From: Neocallimastix lanati (nom. inval.)
Taxonomy: Eukaryota > Neocallimastigomycota > Neocallimastigomycetes > Neocallimastigales > Neocallimastigaceae
Length of the DNA: 64,000 bases
Direction: 5' to 3'
Assembly (NCBI GenBank): GCA_016946835.1
Contig: JACVTC010000154.1
Coordinates: 113,501 to 177,500, forward strand
In this document: positions 39,304 to 53,424 of the stretch, one piece after another
How the letters are laid out: each line of letters starts with the position of its first letter
How positions within the stretch are numbered: position 1 is the stretch's first letter
Made by a program: the position numbers and the translations under genes
The notes under the pieces: model-generated
Databases searched by the model: none
What the model was told of the DNA's origin: nothing
The model's input: only the letters and a program-made list of their open reading frames with translations

Positions 39304-41581
39304 CCTCATAACTAAAAAGAAGACATATTGTATTATAATATTTTTAATATTTTTATAAAAGGAAAATTAATATAATTCTAATTAATAAATAAAAAAACTT
39401 TATAAGTAAAACTATTAATCATTATAAAAAATATAGTAAAAGATTATTCTATTAATATTCTATTATTTATTATTTACTACTTATTATTTGGTATTGAGTA
39501 TTTATTAATTATTATTTATTTATTATTTATTTATTATTTATTTATTATTTATTTATTATTTATTTATTATTTATTTATTATTTATTTATTATTTATTTAT
39601 TATTTATTTTAATTATTATTTATTATTTATTTATTAATTATTATTTATTTATTATTTATTATTTATTATATATTATTTATTATTTAATTATTTAATTATT
39701 TAATTATTTAATTATTTAATTATTTATTATTTATTATTTATTATTTATTATTTATTATTTATTATTTATTTATTATTTAATTATTTATTATTTATTATTA
39801 TTCTTTTATTTTTATTTTTTATTTTTTATTTTTAAATTATTTAATTATTTGTTATTTGGTATTTAATATATTTATTTATTAATCATTATTTATTATTATT
39901 AATCATTATTTATTATTATTAATCATTATTTATTATCATCAATAAATAATTAATATTAAATAATTATTAAGATTGCTTATTCAAATTATCATTTCTATTT
40001 TAGTTCCCATCTCTTAATAGGTTATGATAACATATTTTAGAATAAAAATTTGACTTTATTCATTTGTAAAGCTATAATTCACTTTAAAATAGTGATAAAA
40101 TAGTGATAATAAAATATAAAAAATAAAAAATGAATGTTTAAAAAGCATAATAAATAATAAATAATTCTACTATAAATAAATAAATAAATAATAAATAATA
40201 AATGAAAAATTAATATATAATAATAAATAACAAATAATAAATGACAAATTATTTATTATTTATTAGTGATAATTGTTATTCTAACCGTTAGCATATATTT
40301 AATATTTAATGTTAAATAAAATATTAATATTAAATAAAATGTTAAGCCTGTGATACATATTAATATATTTAATAATATATTATTATTATATTACTTTCAA
40401 TAAATTTTTTTTTCTTTTTTTACAAAAAGAAATCTTCTTAATTAATTTATTTTTAAAGATATTTGATAAATAGATAAATAAGATATTATAAATTTAGTAA
40501 AATTAGTTGTTCATATATTTTGGGCTTTAAAAAAATATATATAAAAAAATTGGAGGAACAAAACAACAATTTATTAAATAAAGATAAAATATTTTATTTT
40601 ATTAATATTACCTGTGTAATATAAATCTTATAATCTATTTAATTATATAATGTTTTTCTAATATTTATAAATAAATAATTATAGTAAACTTATTGTATAA
40701 TAGTAGAAATTTATTATGATGGTTAGTTACTAAATTAGTATAATTATTATTTTTTTTATACTAATATTTTGCATAACTTTCTAAAAAAAAAAAAAAAAAA
40801 TCCAAATATAGTTAATTTTAGTCGTTAAAAATATGTAAATATTCAAAACAATCCTTTCTTATTTTTATTGTATATATATGATTTAAATATCTAAAAAATA
40901 ATTCCTTTTTTTTATAAAGCAAGATTTGATTTTTTAAAGTTAAATGAATTTGACAGATTTTGATTTTGGATTTTGTTTATTTATTAATATATTGAAAAAT
41001 ATAATGATAATATTTGAGATAAATTAAAACCAATTGAATTATGATAGGATAATAGTACAATGTAAATATACGAATTAAAATTTTTAAATTTTTGATTTAA
41101 TATAAAATTTCAAATTGAAGATATTTAAATTTTTAAAATCTTAATATTTGTATTTACTATCAAAAATTTATATATTTAAATTAATTATTTATATTAATAT
41201 ATGAATTAAATATATTAAATGATTTATTTCAAATAGTTATTAAATGAATAAATAATAAATAATAAATAATAAATAGTAAATAATAAATAATAAATAATAA
41301 ATAATAAATAATAAATAATAAATAATAAATAATAAATAATAAATAATAAATAATAAATAATAAATAATAAATAAATAATAAATAATAAATAATAAATAAT
41401 AAATAATAAATAATAAATAATAAATAATAATAATAATAATAAATAATAAATAGTAAATAATAAATAATAAATAATGAATAATAAATAATAAATAATGAAT
41501 AATAAATAATAAATAATGAATAATAAATAATTAAATAATTAAATAATAATAAATAAATAATAAATAAATAATAATTAATAA

Positions 41582-41613
<32 letters not shown>

Positions 41614-42975
41614 AATTAATAAATAAATACAAAATGATAAATAAATTATAATAAATAATAAATAAATAATAAATAAATAATAATTAATTATTAATAAATA
41701 AATAAATAATAATTAATAAATAAATACAAAATGATAAATAAATTATAATAAATAATAAATAATAAATAATAAATAATAAATAATAAATAATAAATAAATA
41801 ATAAATAAATAATAAATAAATAATAAATAAATAATAATTAATAAATAATATTATACAATAATCATAAAGTGTAATAATTCATATATGATGTTAATATAAT
41901 TAATTATTATTTTTATAAGTTTTAATTACTGGTTTATAATTTATAGGATTTGTTTTTCTTAGGTTTCAAGTTAAAACTAAGCTGAAAAAAAAACATAAAT
42001 TGTTCAATTATGTAATCTATAGTAATTAAAATTTAAATTTTCAAAAAAAAAAAATTATTATAGTTTTGATTATCTATAATATTATAAAATAAATAATTTT
42101 AAATTAATGTATATTACAATATAATATGTTATATTACTTAATATATATAATTTAATAAATTATAATAGTACTAATTTTTTTTTTTAATTATAATAGAAAT
42201 AAAAAATATGAAGTGAACTTTTCCCCTTATATTTTAATTTCAAATTAATTTATATTCGGTTATTGTTGAAATAGAATTTTTAATTTTATTTTAATATTTA
42301 ATTGTATTGATTAGTAAAAATGATCATTATTCATAAATTAATTAGTAAATTTTATTAATTATGAGATTTTTAATTTTTATCGAAATAATTTATATTATAT
42401 TATAATTTAAATGATAAATAATTATCTTTTGAAATAAATAAATAAATAAATAAATAAAAAAAAAAAAAAAAAAAGTTAATATTCCTCGAAAAGTATATTA
42501 TTTTATTTCGGGCATAAACTTATTGTTAAATTTAAAAATTTATTTATTTATTACTATTATTATTTTCAATTATATTATATATATTTATATATTATTATTA
42601 TTATTTTTTTTTTTTGAATGTATATCATCGATTTAATAACTTAGAAAAAAAAAAGAAATAATAATAATAATAAAAGCAAGGAAAGTATACATACATAATA
42701 TTATATCAAATAAGTAATTTTTATTTGGAGCAATAGCTAAAAAAATAATAAAAAAATAATAGTATATACTATTGTCAATAAAGTCCTTTAATAACAATAA
42801 TTTCTTTATTTAATAATAATATTAAACATTATAAAAAAAATATGAAAAAAATACTTTAAAATATAAAAAACGTTATAATTAATTACATAAATCTATAAAT
42901 ATTTGAATATAAATAAATATTATTTATTTATAATAAAATCAAATCAAATCAAATCAAATCCATTCAGTTAAATTC

Positions 42976-43012
<37 letters not shown>

Positions 43013-43420
43013 TAAATATATTTAAATTTCTATATATCTATATATCTATATCTATCTTCTATCTATCTAAATACTTAGGTATTATTATATCTAGAAAATA
43101 TTAAATTTTACTTATGTTATTTTCATATTTTTACTATTATTATTAAATAAGTAATATTATCTAAAGTGAATATAAAATAATTGCTATTTAGCATAAATAA
43201 GCTTATAATAAATAAGATTCAAAAGTATATATAAAATAATATAATTTTTATTTTATTTTTTTTTAAAGAAAATATATAAATATATCTATATATAATATAT
43301 AATTTATTCAAATACCAATATTAATATATTATCATCAATAATATATAAAAATATAGAAATATATATTACAATTTAAAAAGATCAATAATAACTTATAAAG
43401 ATTTAGTATTAAAAAAAAAC

Positions 43421-43451
<31 letters not shown>
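39304..43451. other. Large gene-free region with mirrored TAAT satellites
   Basis: A TTATTTATTA satellite (about 39480-39960) and its complement AATAAATAAT (about 41230-41850) flank about 1.3 kb of unique AT-rich DNA. AAATC pentamers occur near 42940-42960 and CTATATAT repeats near 43025-43070. No coding segment recognised. The right end must include the promoter of the Chs4-like gene. Confidence 0.6.
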
Positions 43452-43455
<4 letters not shown>

Positions 43456-46381
43456 AAAGTAGAAAGACGGGATATATTTCACCTCCTTTAACACCATCAT
43501 ATAATTCTGATTTGGTATATAAGAAGGATGTTGATACAGAAATGTTAGTAAGACCAAGAAAAGAAAAAAAGAATAAATATAACACTAATAGAATATCATA
43601 TATATCTACTTCTTCAATTAGTAGTGTTGGTTCAAAATCTATAATGAGTGAAAGAAGATCTATGGCAATACCTGACCTTCAAAAACTTAAGATTCCAGAA
43701 GGAATGATACCTATTGGACCAAATGGTGAAAGAATTCCAATTTTAATACCTGATGGAAATGGTGGTTTGATTCCATATACTGGTAATTTAAAAAAATCAA
43801 AGAAAAAGTCCAAAAATAATATTTCTAATCAGTTTTCACCAACATTATCTGATAATATATATTCGATTGATGAAAATAAAGTAAGTAGTAATAATTGTAC
43901 ACCTATAATTCCAAGAACTCGTGAAAAGAGTAAATCAAGTCATAAAAAAGCAGGTAAAAGACAATCATTATTAATACCCTTAAATTCAAGCTTGATGTCT
44001 CCCTTACAAAATACATCAGCTACAAGTGGTGATATGTCAGATTTAAATAATAAAAATGTTCCATTATTTATTATCCCAACTAATTCCGATGGTAAAATCG
44101 ATCCATCTAAACTCCCAACGCCAATGTCATCCTCAGAATTAATGGAAAGACAAAGAGAATATGAGGAAAGTATAGTAGAAGACAGTCAGTCCATATTTTC
44201 TCATAAGAGAAAAACGTCTCTTGAAAAATTAAGGTATAGTGATAACAGAAGGGATAGTGTAAATAGTATGAGAAGTACATTCACTACACCAGCTAATTTT
44301 TATAATGGAAAATCAAAATCTGAAGCGGATGAATTTTATTATAAAAAGAATGGAAATAAGAATAAAGGTATTAATAATATTAGTTTAAGTCGTAATTTAA
44401 AGGATAATGCATCTCTTTATTCGGTTAAATCAAATATATTAGATGATGCTCATTATATTCATTCGGAATCTTCTCTTAATCTAACAAGAAAAAATAAAAA
44501 ATCAAATGGTAAAATTTATTTTTTATTATTATTATTTTTTTTTATAATAGCAATTTTTTAATAACAAATAAGAGTTTTTTTTTTTTTTTGTTTTTGTTTT
44601 TGTTTGTTTGTTTGTTTGTATGTAATAAATGAAAAAATTAGTTAATAATCAGTTTAAATTATTAATCACATAATTTTATTAAATTTATTTTTATTTTTAT
44701 TTTTATTTTTATTTTTATTTTTGTTTTATACTAATAAAATAATAAAATAAAATATATGTTATAAAAATTTATAATTAAATATATTTATCAATTTCTAATA
44801 ATTATTAAAAAAAAAAAAAAAAAAAAAAAAAATCATTATAAATTATAATTCAAATAATTTCAAACATTATATAATGTAGGTTCATTATATACAAATAGTA
44901 CATCAGAATTAAGTTCAAATAATTTCTCTTTGAATCATGTTGGAAGTAATAATTCACCTGAATTATTTTTTGATGAACCTGAGAGTGAAAGTAATACTAG
45001 TGAAGCCTTTAATTCGCTTAGTCCAGAAAAGAGAAATACCGCTATTTTATCAAAGAAAAAAATAGATGAAGCCATAGAAGCAGCAAGAACTATTAAAGAT
45101 GCTGATTTAAAATTTGAAAATTTCAATTATGTTGTAAATAATATTCAGTTATTACCAATAACATTACATGAGGCCTATAGAAAGACTATTATGAAAATTA
45201 TGAAAAAAGCAGTACAAGTTTCTCAACATGGTGATAGTTTATATCTTCTAGGTAATCTTTATACAAGTGGATTTCCAGGTATTACTACTGTAGAATTAAA
45301 AAATTTTAGACCAAAGTATAATAAGGCTTTTGAATGTTTCTATCAAGGTTATAAAAATAATCATCAAGAATCTAGCTTTAATGTTGCTGTTTGTCATGAA
45401 TTAGGTTTAGGTACTAAGGTTGATTATCGAAAGGCTTATCAAATTTATCAAAAAGCTGCCACATTAAATCATCCAGGGGCTATGTGTCGTATAGGTTTGG
45501 CATGTCTTAATGGTGAATTAAATATGAAAAGTAATTTAAAGGAAGGTGTTCGTTGGTTAAGACTTTCAACTATGTATGCCAATAAAGATTATCCACAAGC
45601 CTATTATCACCTGGCTACTATTTATGAGAGAGGTATTCCTAATATTATCATTCGGGATTATAAATATGCTATTCAGCTTTTGAATAAAGCTTCCGATTTA
45701 GGCCATATTCCATCACAATATAAATTAGGTATTTGTTATGAATATGGTAAATTAGGTGTAGAAATAGATTCTAAATTATCAATGAAATACTTTGGTATGG
45801 CTGCTGCTAAAGGTCACGGTGAATCTATGTTTGAATTAGCTGGTTGGTATTTAACAGGTAGTGAAGTCTATAAAGATGATTCTAAAGAAGAAGTTGAATA
45901 CATAATTGAACCATCTAATGAAATAGCCTTCCAATGGACTCGTAAGGCAGCTGAAAGAAACTTACCAAAGGCTGAATTTGCAATTGGTTACTTTTATGAT
46001 AATGGTATTGGTATTGAAAAGGATCCAGAAGAAGCAATGAAATGGTATTATGTTGCTAGTACTCATAAAGATCCAAAGGCTATTCAAAAGATGAAAGAAA
46101 AATCATCCATGTTTTGGCTTAATCAAAGAAAGGCTAGTGAGTTACCAAGTATTGAAACTGAAATTTATTCTCATGTATGCAATTATGATTTAATTGAAGA
46201 TGAATTAAATTTACATTTCACTACCGAATCTATTCAAGAAAGTATCTTAAATTGTGAAACTATTAAATCTGAAAATGAAAAATCAAATAAAGAAGAAAGT
46301 ACTTCAAAAACAATATCTTCATCGGAATCAAAAGTAAATACCCAAACTTCTTCAAAATCAAATGGATGTGCTATTATGTAA
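43452..46381 (+). CDS. Skt5/Chs4-like chitin synthase regulatory factor (2 exons)
   Basis: Predicted activator or membrane anchor of chitin synthase, as for yeast Chs4/Skt5. Predicted exons 43452-44508 and 44880-46381 join in phase to give 852 aa. The first half is a disordered Ser/Lys/Asn region with a Pro/Gly-rich motif (IPEGMIPIGPNGERIPI). The second half (about residues 465-765) carries consecutive Sel1-type repeats, e.g. AVCHELGLGTKVDYRKAYQI, YKLGICYEYGKLGVEIDSK and AIGYFYDNGIGIEKDPEEA. It ends GCAIM, a CaaX box like that of Chs4. Without splicing the first ORF would end in a hydrophobic tail encoded by the intron. The start codon directly follows about 28 A residues. Confidence 0.9.
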
Positions 46382-47063
46382 ACTAATCAACCAACAAACA
46401 AATAAAAACAATTTACAAATAAATAAACAAATAAATAAATTAATAAACAAACCAACAAATAAACTAGCAAATTAAAATAATAATAATAATAATAATAATA
46501 ATTAAAAAAAAAAAAAAAAAAAAAAAAAGATTCATCAATCATTAAAAATTAATCAACTCACTTTTAATCTATTAATCTATTATTTTTTTCCTCTTTTTGT
46601 TTTTAATTTTAAATTTAAATTTAATTTTAATTTTAATTTTAATTTTAATTTTAATTTTAATTTTATTATTTTTATTATTATTCTTTTTTTTTTTTTTTTT
46701 TTATATACTCTCTTCTTAATAATTTTTATATATATTTTATTTCATCAAATAAACAAACAGAAAAAAATAATAATAATAATAACGAAATTAAATATATTGT
46801 TCATTTTTTTTTTTTTTATTATTTTTATTTTTGATTATTTTATTTTTATTCTTAATATATATTTATATTATTATTTCTATTTTTAAAAATTATTTTTATA
46901 AAATCAAATTAGATTATGAAAAAGAGGAATAGAATAGAAAGGGAAAGTAATATATATATTTATATATTTATATTATATAGAAAATTTTATACATTTAGAT
47001 AATATATATTAATATATATTAATAAAAAAATAAGAATAAGAATAAGAATAAGAATAAGAACAA

Positions 47064-47094
<31 letters not shown>

Positions 47095-49280
47095 TTTTTA
47101 AAAAAATTAACAAATTTGTAATAATTAACGAAAAGTGAAATGTGCAATATAATCTATATAAAGTTTATATTAATATATTAATAAAAATAATATTTATAAT
47201 AAAGTAAACTAAAAAATATATAATTTTTTCTTAATATATAAAGTCAATAATAAATAAAAAAATATATAAATTTATTTTATAAATATAATTAAAAAAAAAA
47301 AAAAAAAAAAAAAGATAAACCTATAAAAATATAAATATAAATAATGATGAAAGATAATAGATATACTGTTATTAAAAAAAATATATTTAAAAAGATCATA
47401 ATAAAAAAAAAAAATAAAAAAATTAAAAAAAGAATTTGATAAAAAGAAAATAAGTAAATTGGTCAATAATAATTAAAAAGCAATAATAATAAAAATTTCT
47501 CAATAAATATATAAATACCAAAAAAAAAAAAAAAATAAAAATAAAAATAAAATAAAATAAAATAAAATAAAAATAAAATAGAAATATTAATAATAAAAAA
47601 AAAAAATAGTATAATTAATATAAATAATTTGCCGCAAATGATAGCCACAAAATAATATTAAATAATCAATTTATTCTTGATTTTATATTTAATGGAAATA
47701 TATAAATATATAATTCTTAAAAATAAAAAAAAATAATAATAATAATAATAAATAAAATAAAAATAAAAATTAACTATATATCTTTTATATCTTTTATCTA
47801 TTATTTATCTATTATTTATCTATTATTTATCTATTTTATTTATTTATTATTTATATTATATTAAAATTTAATTTTTAATAATTGATAATTAACACAAAAA
47901 AAAAATTTTTTTTTAATCAATATCTTAAAATATTATATAGATATATATATATAAATATAAAAACATAAAAAAACAAAATAACAAAAAATAAAATAAAATA
48001 AAATAAAATAAAATAAAATAAAATAAAATAAAATAAAATAAAATAAAATAAAATAAAATAAAATAAAATAAAATAAATAAAATAAAATAAAATAAAATAA
48101 AATAAAATAAAATAAAATAAAATAAAATAAAATAAAATAAAATAAAATAAATAAAATAAAATAAAATAAAATAAAATAAAATAAAATAAAATAAAATAAA
48201 ATAAAATAAAATAAAATAAAATAAAATAAAATAAAATAAAATAAAATAAAATAAAATAAAATAAAATAAAATAAAATAAAATAAAATAAAATAAAATAAA
48301 ATAAAATAAAATAAAATAAAATAAAATAAAATAAAATAAAATAAAATAAAATAAAATAAAATAAAATAAAATAAAATAAAATAAAATAAAATAAAATAAA
48401 ATAAAATAAAATAAAATAAAATAAAATAAAATAAAATAAAATAAAATAAAATAAAATAAAATAAATAAAATAAAATAAAATAAAATAAAATAAAATAAAA
48501 TAAAATAAAATAAAATAGAACCCTGGTCACAATAGTATTCTGTAAATAAAAAAATAAATAAATTTAATATTACTTATATTTGATATATACCAAACTTTCC
48601 AAACTTTCAAAATTCATTTTAAATATTTATTAATGTTTATTTTGTTCAATTACAAATAAAATATTGATTTTTTATTATTGGTATTTTTATAAGGATCTTT
48701 TATGGTATATTGTACTCATGGATTATATATAAACTAGACAAAAAAAAAAAAAAAAAAGTTAAACAATTTAATTTCGAATACTATTTAAAATTTATATTTA
48801 TATTAAAATGAAACAATGAATGAATTTTAAAATATAACAAATACTACATTTAAAAAGAAAAAAAAAAAAAAAATTTAATATATTCTTTATATTTAAAATA
48901 TGTACTTTTTTTTTTTTTTTTTTTTTTTAAATTATTAATAATTTAAATTAATTTTTAAAAAAAAATAAATAAATAATAAATAATAAATAATAAATAATAA
49001 ATTATTATTTATTATATATAAATAAATATATATATAAAAGATTATTATACTTCTTATTGCTTTTTAAATGCATATATATTATTTCCTATAATAATATTTT
49101 ATTAATTGGTGGAAATAAAATCTATATTAAAAATTTTTTATAAATAATAATTGTTATTATAATTATGATGTATTGTTTTTGATATAAATTTCATAATAAT
49201 AAATATTCAAATAAAAAAAAATTAACTTATTTATATATAATTATTAATAAAATAATTTATTTTTTTAAAAATATTTAATT
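46382..49280. other. Gene-free spacer rich in homopolymers and pentamers
   Basis: It contains ATTTTA repeats (about 46610-46670), poly(T) at about 46685-46702, poly(A) at 47059-47089, and the AAAAT satellite listed separately. The minus-strand Phe/Ile/Leu frames here are repeat translations. No gene. Confidence 0.65.
47986..48517 (+). repeat. AAAAT pentanucleotide satellite, about 106 units
   Basis: A nearly perfect AAAAT array of about 530 bp with only three one-base phase slips (AAATAAAT) near 48075, 48150 and 48460. The 201-aa minus-strand frame of repeating FILFY is this array read as codons. Confidence 0.95.
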
Positions 49281-52039
49281 TTAAAATAATTTTAAATCTT
49301 CTTCTGTAAGAACAATATCATCTATTGTAACTGAAGCAGATGGTATGGCAATATTATCTATAGTGGTGGATAAATAATTATTTTCACTATTGTATTTTTC
49401 AAGAAATTCTGAATTCCATACCCATCCTCCTGTATTTTCTCCATCTTCTTTTGTCATACATTTTATATAAATATTGGAATGAGTTAAATCAACCATTTCA
49501 TTTCTTGGTTTTTGATTAGGTGGATTGGTCATCATTTTTAATGGTGATAAATAGGGTGATTTTAGGGAGGATAAATAAGGGGAGGATATTAACGATGATG
49601 ATTTTGAATTTGTACTTGATGATGAAGATGAAGATGATTTTGAATAATTATAAGGAATTTTTGATGTTAGGATAAATTCAAATGGATTAATTTTATTAAT
49701 ATTTTTATCTCTATTTTTGTTTGAATTTATGATACTTTTAATCTTGCTACTATTATTACTATTATTATTTAAAGTATTAACATTACTGTAACTGATTTTT
49801 TGGGATAATGATTTTTCAATTGATTTTTGCATATTATTATCTTTATCATTATTAATATTAATATTATTATTAATAGTATTATTATAATTTTTATCTAATA
49901 AAGATGATAATATATAATCTAATTTAGATGATAATCTTTTATGATTAAATAATGATGAATATGATTGAGATAATGTTGATGATTTTAAAGGCTTTGTTTT
50001 ATAAATTAAATGAGATGAATATAATTTATTTAAACTACTTGAATTTTTATTTTTATTTTTATATGAATACAAATTTGAATTTGAATTTATATAGGGATAA
50101 GTATATGATGAAACTAATTTATTTTCATTCTTTTTATTATTAATAATAACATTTTTATAGATATTTTTAATAGGTAAATAAGATGGGTATGCTATATTAA
50201 TATTGGAAGTAATTTTATTAGATATTTCATTATTATGTATAGGGTTAGTGAAGCTAGTCATTGGGTCATAATCTATATTAATTTTACTATTCATATTATG
50301 TTGATATTCAAAATTACAATACTTTTTATTTAAATTCAAACTACATGATGCTTCATTTAACTTCTTTGGGCTATAATTATATGAATTATTATAGTAAGAA
50401 GTTTCTCTATAATATTTTGGATCTTCATATCTATGGATTTTAATATTACTAGTATTAAAGTTTTGTCTAGTATTGTCATTAATATTTGATAATAGAGAAT
50501 TTAAACAAGAACCTTTTCTGTTTTTTTCATCTAAATTATCATTTTCTTCATTGGTATTTATTATTTTGCTATTTTTAATAAGGTTAGTATCATATATCGT
50601 ATGATTTTTATATTCATTACATTTAATCCTTTTATCTTCATTATTATTACTATAAATCAGTGAATGTGTATTAATTTTATTATTCTTATTCATAGGCTTT
50701 AAATTAACATTATCTTCATTATATAAAGAATAAAATGAGTTCGATTTACTTGAAATAGTACTGTTTTTATTTTTGTTATTATTAGAATTTAATAGTATAT
50801 CATTATTCACACCATCATAATTACAATTATTATTGGTTCTTATTCTTTCAATCGAACGAAATGAGTTTTTATATCTTGTGTCCCATGGATAATCATTAAA
50901 AGATTGGATAAATGATTGAGGACTCTTATTTCTAATGTTCAATTTTTTTTCATCATCATTATAATTTTTACCTTTATCATTTAATTTTAGACTTTTGTTA
51001 TTACCTCCATATAATATCTGTTGTAGGTAATATTCTTTATTATTCATATTCATATTATAATTTAGTTGAGTTTTGGTCATGATTGAATTGCTTTCTGACA
51101 GAGTACAATTATAATTTGTATGAAATGATGAATAAAACGAATTTTTTATAAATTGGCTATCATTTCCATTTTTTGAATATGAACTATATCTATTGGTTAA
51201 ATCTTTTTTTTTGGATATTTCCTTTTTTATTTTTTTACTATTTAAAAAATCATTTTCATAATAATCCTGATTTTTTATTATATTATCAGGTTTAATTTTA
51301 TATAAAATATTAGATTTTTCACAATTTGAACATGAATTTTTTATCTCATTATTCATTGCATAATATGAAGAACAAGTACTACAGTCATCTTTTTTATTAA
51401 TAAGAAATGATAATTTTAATGAATTCTCTCTTGACATATTTGATGTTCTAACTGATGCTAATGGATGATATGAAGATTTGGAATTTATATGAAGTAGTTT
51501 ATCTTTGGTATCATTCAATATGGTATTTATTAATGATGTAGAAGATTGACAATAAGTTTTTAATTTTTTGTATTTCAGACAGTCTTCTTTTGAATTATGC
51601 TTATTTAATAAAGATTCAGATGAAGAAGTGGACGCTGGATTATTATTGTCATTATATGATACAGAAGATACAGAAGGTTTTGGTATATTATTAATATTAC
51701 TAATATTATTATTATTACTATAATTAGTAACAGTAGTAATAGTATTACAAGTATTATTATCAATATTACAATATTTTCTTTTTTTATTATCTATTGTATA
51801 ATTATTAAATATAGATGAAAAAAAAGTATTATTTCTATTATTTAAATTAATTTTATTAAATGAATTCATATATAGAAGGTCCTTTTTTTTCTTCGATCTC
51901 CAATAGCAATTAATATCATTTTTATATTCATTTAAATATTGTTTTCTAATGTCTTTATTTATATTATTGCCATTATTTTTTAATGAAGATACATTCATTC
52001 TAATATTATTTTCATATAAATTATTATTTGAATATTTAC

Positions 52040-52093
<54 letters not shown>

Positions 52094-52268
52094 GATTATG
52101 ATTATTTTTAATAATATTATTATTATATTGAAAATTTATATCTTTGTCTTGTTCTGATTTATTTAAATCATTTAAAATTCCGAAATTAGGAGAACTTATT
52201 GAATGTCCGTAATTTTTTAAATCATTCTTTTTTAAACAAGAATATATACATTCTTTACTAGTATCCAT
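49281..52268 (-). CDS. Hypothetical Asn/Ser-rich protein, 995 aa
   Basis: A single long open frame with no recognisable domain. The N-terminus (MDTSKECIYSCLKKNDLKNY) is followed by an Asn tract (about residues 57-77) and a largely disordered Asn/Ser/Lys/Tyr-rich body. Near the C-terminus a Ser tract precedes a duplicated SPYLSSLK/SPYLSPLK motif, with possible proline-directed phosphosites, and an acidic tail ending TIDDIVLTEEDLKLF. Such a length without stops in this AT-rich DNA strongly supports coding. The composition resembles regulatory or scaffold proteins of the same kind of genome; function unknown. A retrotransposon sits about 0.9 kb upstream of its start. Confidence 0.75.
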
Positions 52269-52891
52269 GATTTTAGTATTATTTTTGTTTTATGCGGTCT
52301 TTTATGTAAAATAAAGGAGAATATAAAATTATAGAAGTATAAAAATATATTTATATATATCAATTCAAAAGAAGTAAATAAAAATTAAAATGAAAATAAA
52401 AGAAAAAAATAAGAATAATAAGAATAATAATAATTTTAATATTCCGTTTGTACTTATTTTATTAGTTTATATAAAGGTAATTTTAAAATAATGAAAATTT
52501 AGATAAATATAATTTTTAAAAAACATTTATTTATATAAATTTAATTAAATATATGATAAATTTACTTTTTATATTTCAAATTATTATTTTTTTTTTATAG
52601 AAATTTTGAAATATGGAATATAGATATATTTTATTAACTTTTACTTTTTTTTTTTTTGTTAAAAAAAAAATATTTATTTATAATAAATAATAACATATAT
52701 ATATATATTATATTTAATTATTTTTGAAATTATACTATCATTGTTAATATTAAATAGATAATAAAAAATGAAATATTAATAAAATAAGAATAATGAAAAT
52801 TTGAATTATTAAAAAAGAAATATATATAAAGTTATTTAATTTAAAAGAAAAGGAATGTATTTAATATAATAATATAAAATAAAATAAAATA

Positions 52892-52923
<32 letters not shown>

Positions 52924-53139
52924 TCTTTTTAGAAGAATAACATTAAAGGAAAAAATGAATAAACCTTTTTTAATATTTATATTAATTTATAATTTATATA
53001 TTTCAACTAATATTTACAAATATTATTGTATTTTATTTTATTTATATTAATATTTATATTTCCTTTTTTTTATTTATTTTATTTTTTATTTATATTACTT
53101 TAGAAAGTAATTAATTATAAGTACTTTCATTAAAATACT
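52269..53139. other. Spacer upstream of 995-aa ORF
   Basis: AT-rich, with a poly(A) run at about 52891-52918. It likely holds the promoter of the minus-strand ORF. Its right edge is the insertion site of the copia element. No other signal seen. Confidence 0.55.
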
Positions 53140-53144
53140 CTATA

Positions 53145-53396
53145 TGTTAAAAATAAAGTTCAAATAGTATAGTAATTTATATTATATATATTTAAATCTC
53201 TATGTATGTATGTATGTATGTGGCTTAATACATATAATATTAATATGAAGTTATTGTGTAATTGATGTAGTAAAAAACTAATACATGTAATTAGTATAAA
53301 ATAAAATAATAATTTAATAATTAAATAAAATAGAACTTAAATAAATAAAAAAAAAAAAAATAAAAAAATAAAATAAAATAAAAATAAAAAACAAAA
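53145..53396 (+). repeat. 5' LTR
   Basis: It starts TGTTAAAAATAAAG and ends AAAAACAAAA. It contains a TATG tetramer run (TATGTATGTATGTATGTATG). The end is placed at AAAACAAAA because the right LTR is followed at once by the CTATA duplication; the LTR therefore lacks the usual CA end. Confidence 0.95.
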
Positions 53397-53411
53397 GATT
53401 AAGAGTCTCAT
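53397..53411 (+). promoter_or_regulatory. Primer-binding site complementary to tRNA-Lys(CUU) anticodon arm
   Basis: Directly after the 5' LTR, GATTAAGAGTCTCAT is the complement of ATGAGACTCTTAATC. That is the anticodon stem-loop of a typical eukaryotic tRNA-Lys(CUU), with loop CTCTTAA. There is no TGG start as expected for 3'-end priming. This implies priming by a 5' half-tRNA, as known for Drosophila copia with initiator tRNA-Met. The tRNA sequence is recalled, not present in the window. Confidence 0.65.
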
Positions 53412-53424
53412 TAGCAGTAATGAG
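53407..53424 (+). promoter_or_regulatory. Hairpin over the gag start codon
   Basis: CTCATTA-GCAG-TAATGAG is a perfect 7-bp stem with a 4-nt loop. The ATG of gag (53420) lies in the 3' arm and part of the primer site lies in the 5' arm, so the structure could couple priming and translation. Confidence 0.6.

Noticed and set aside
47925-48530. 201-aa minus-strand ORF of repeating FILFY
   Set aside because: It is the AAAAT satellite translated; a 5-base repeat keeps all frames on a strand free of stops or gives a periodic peptide.
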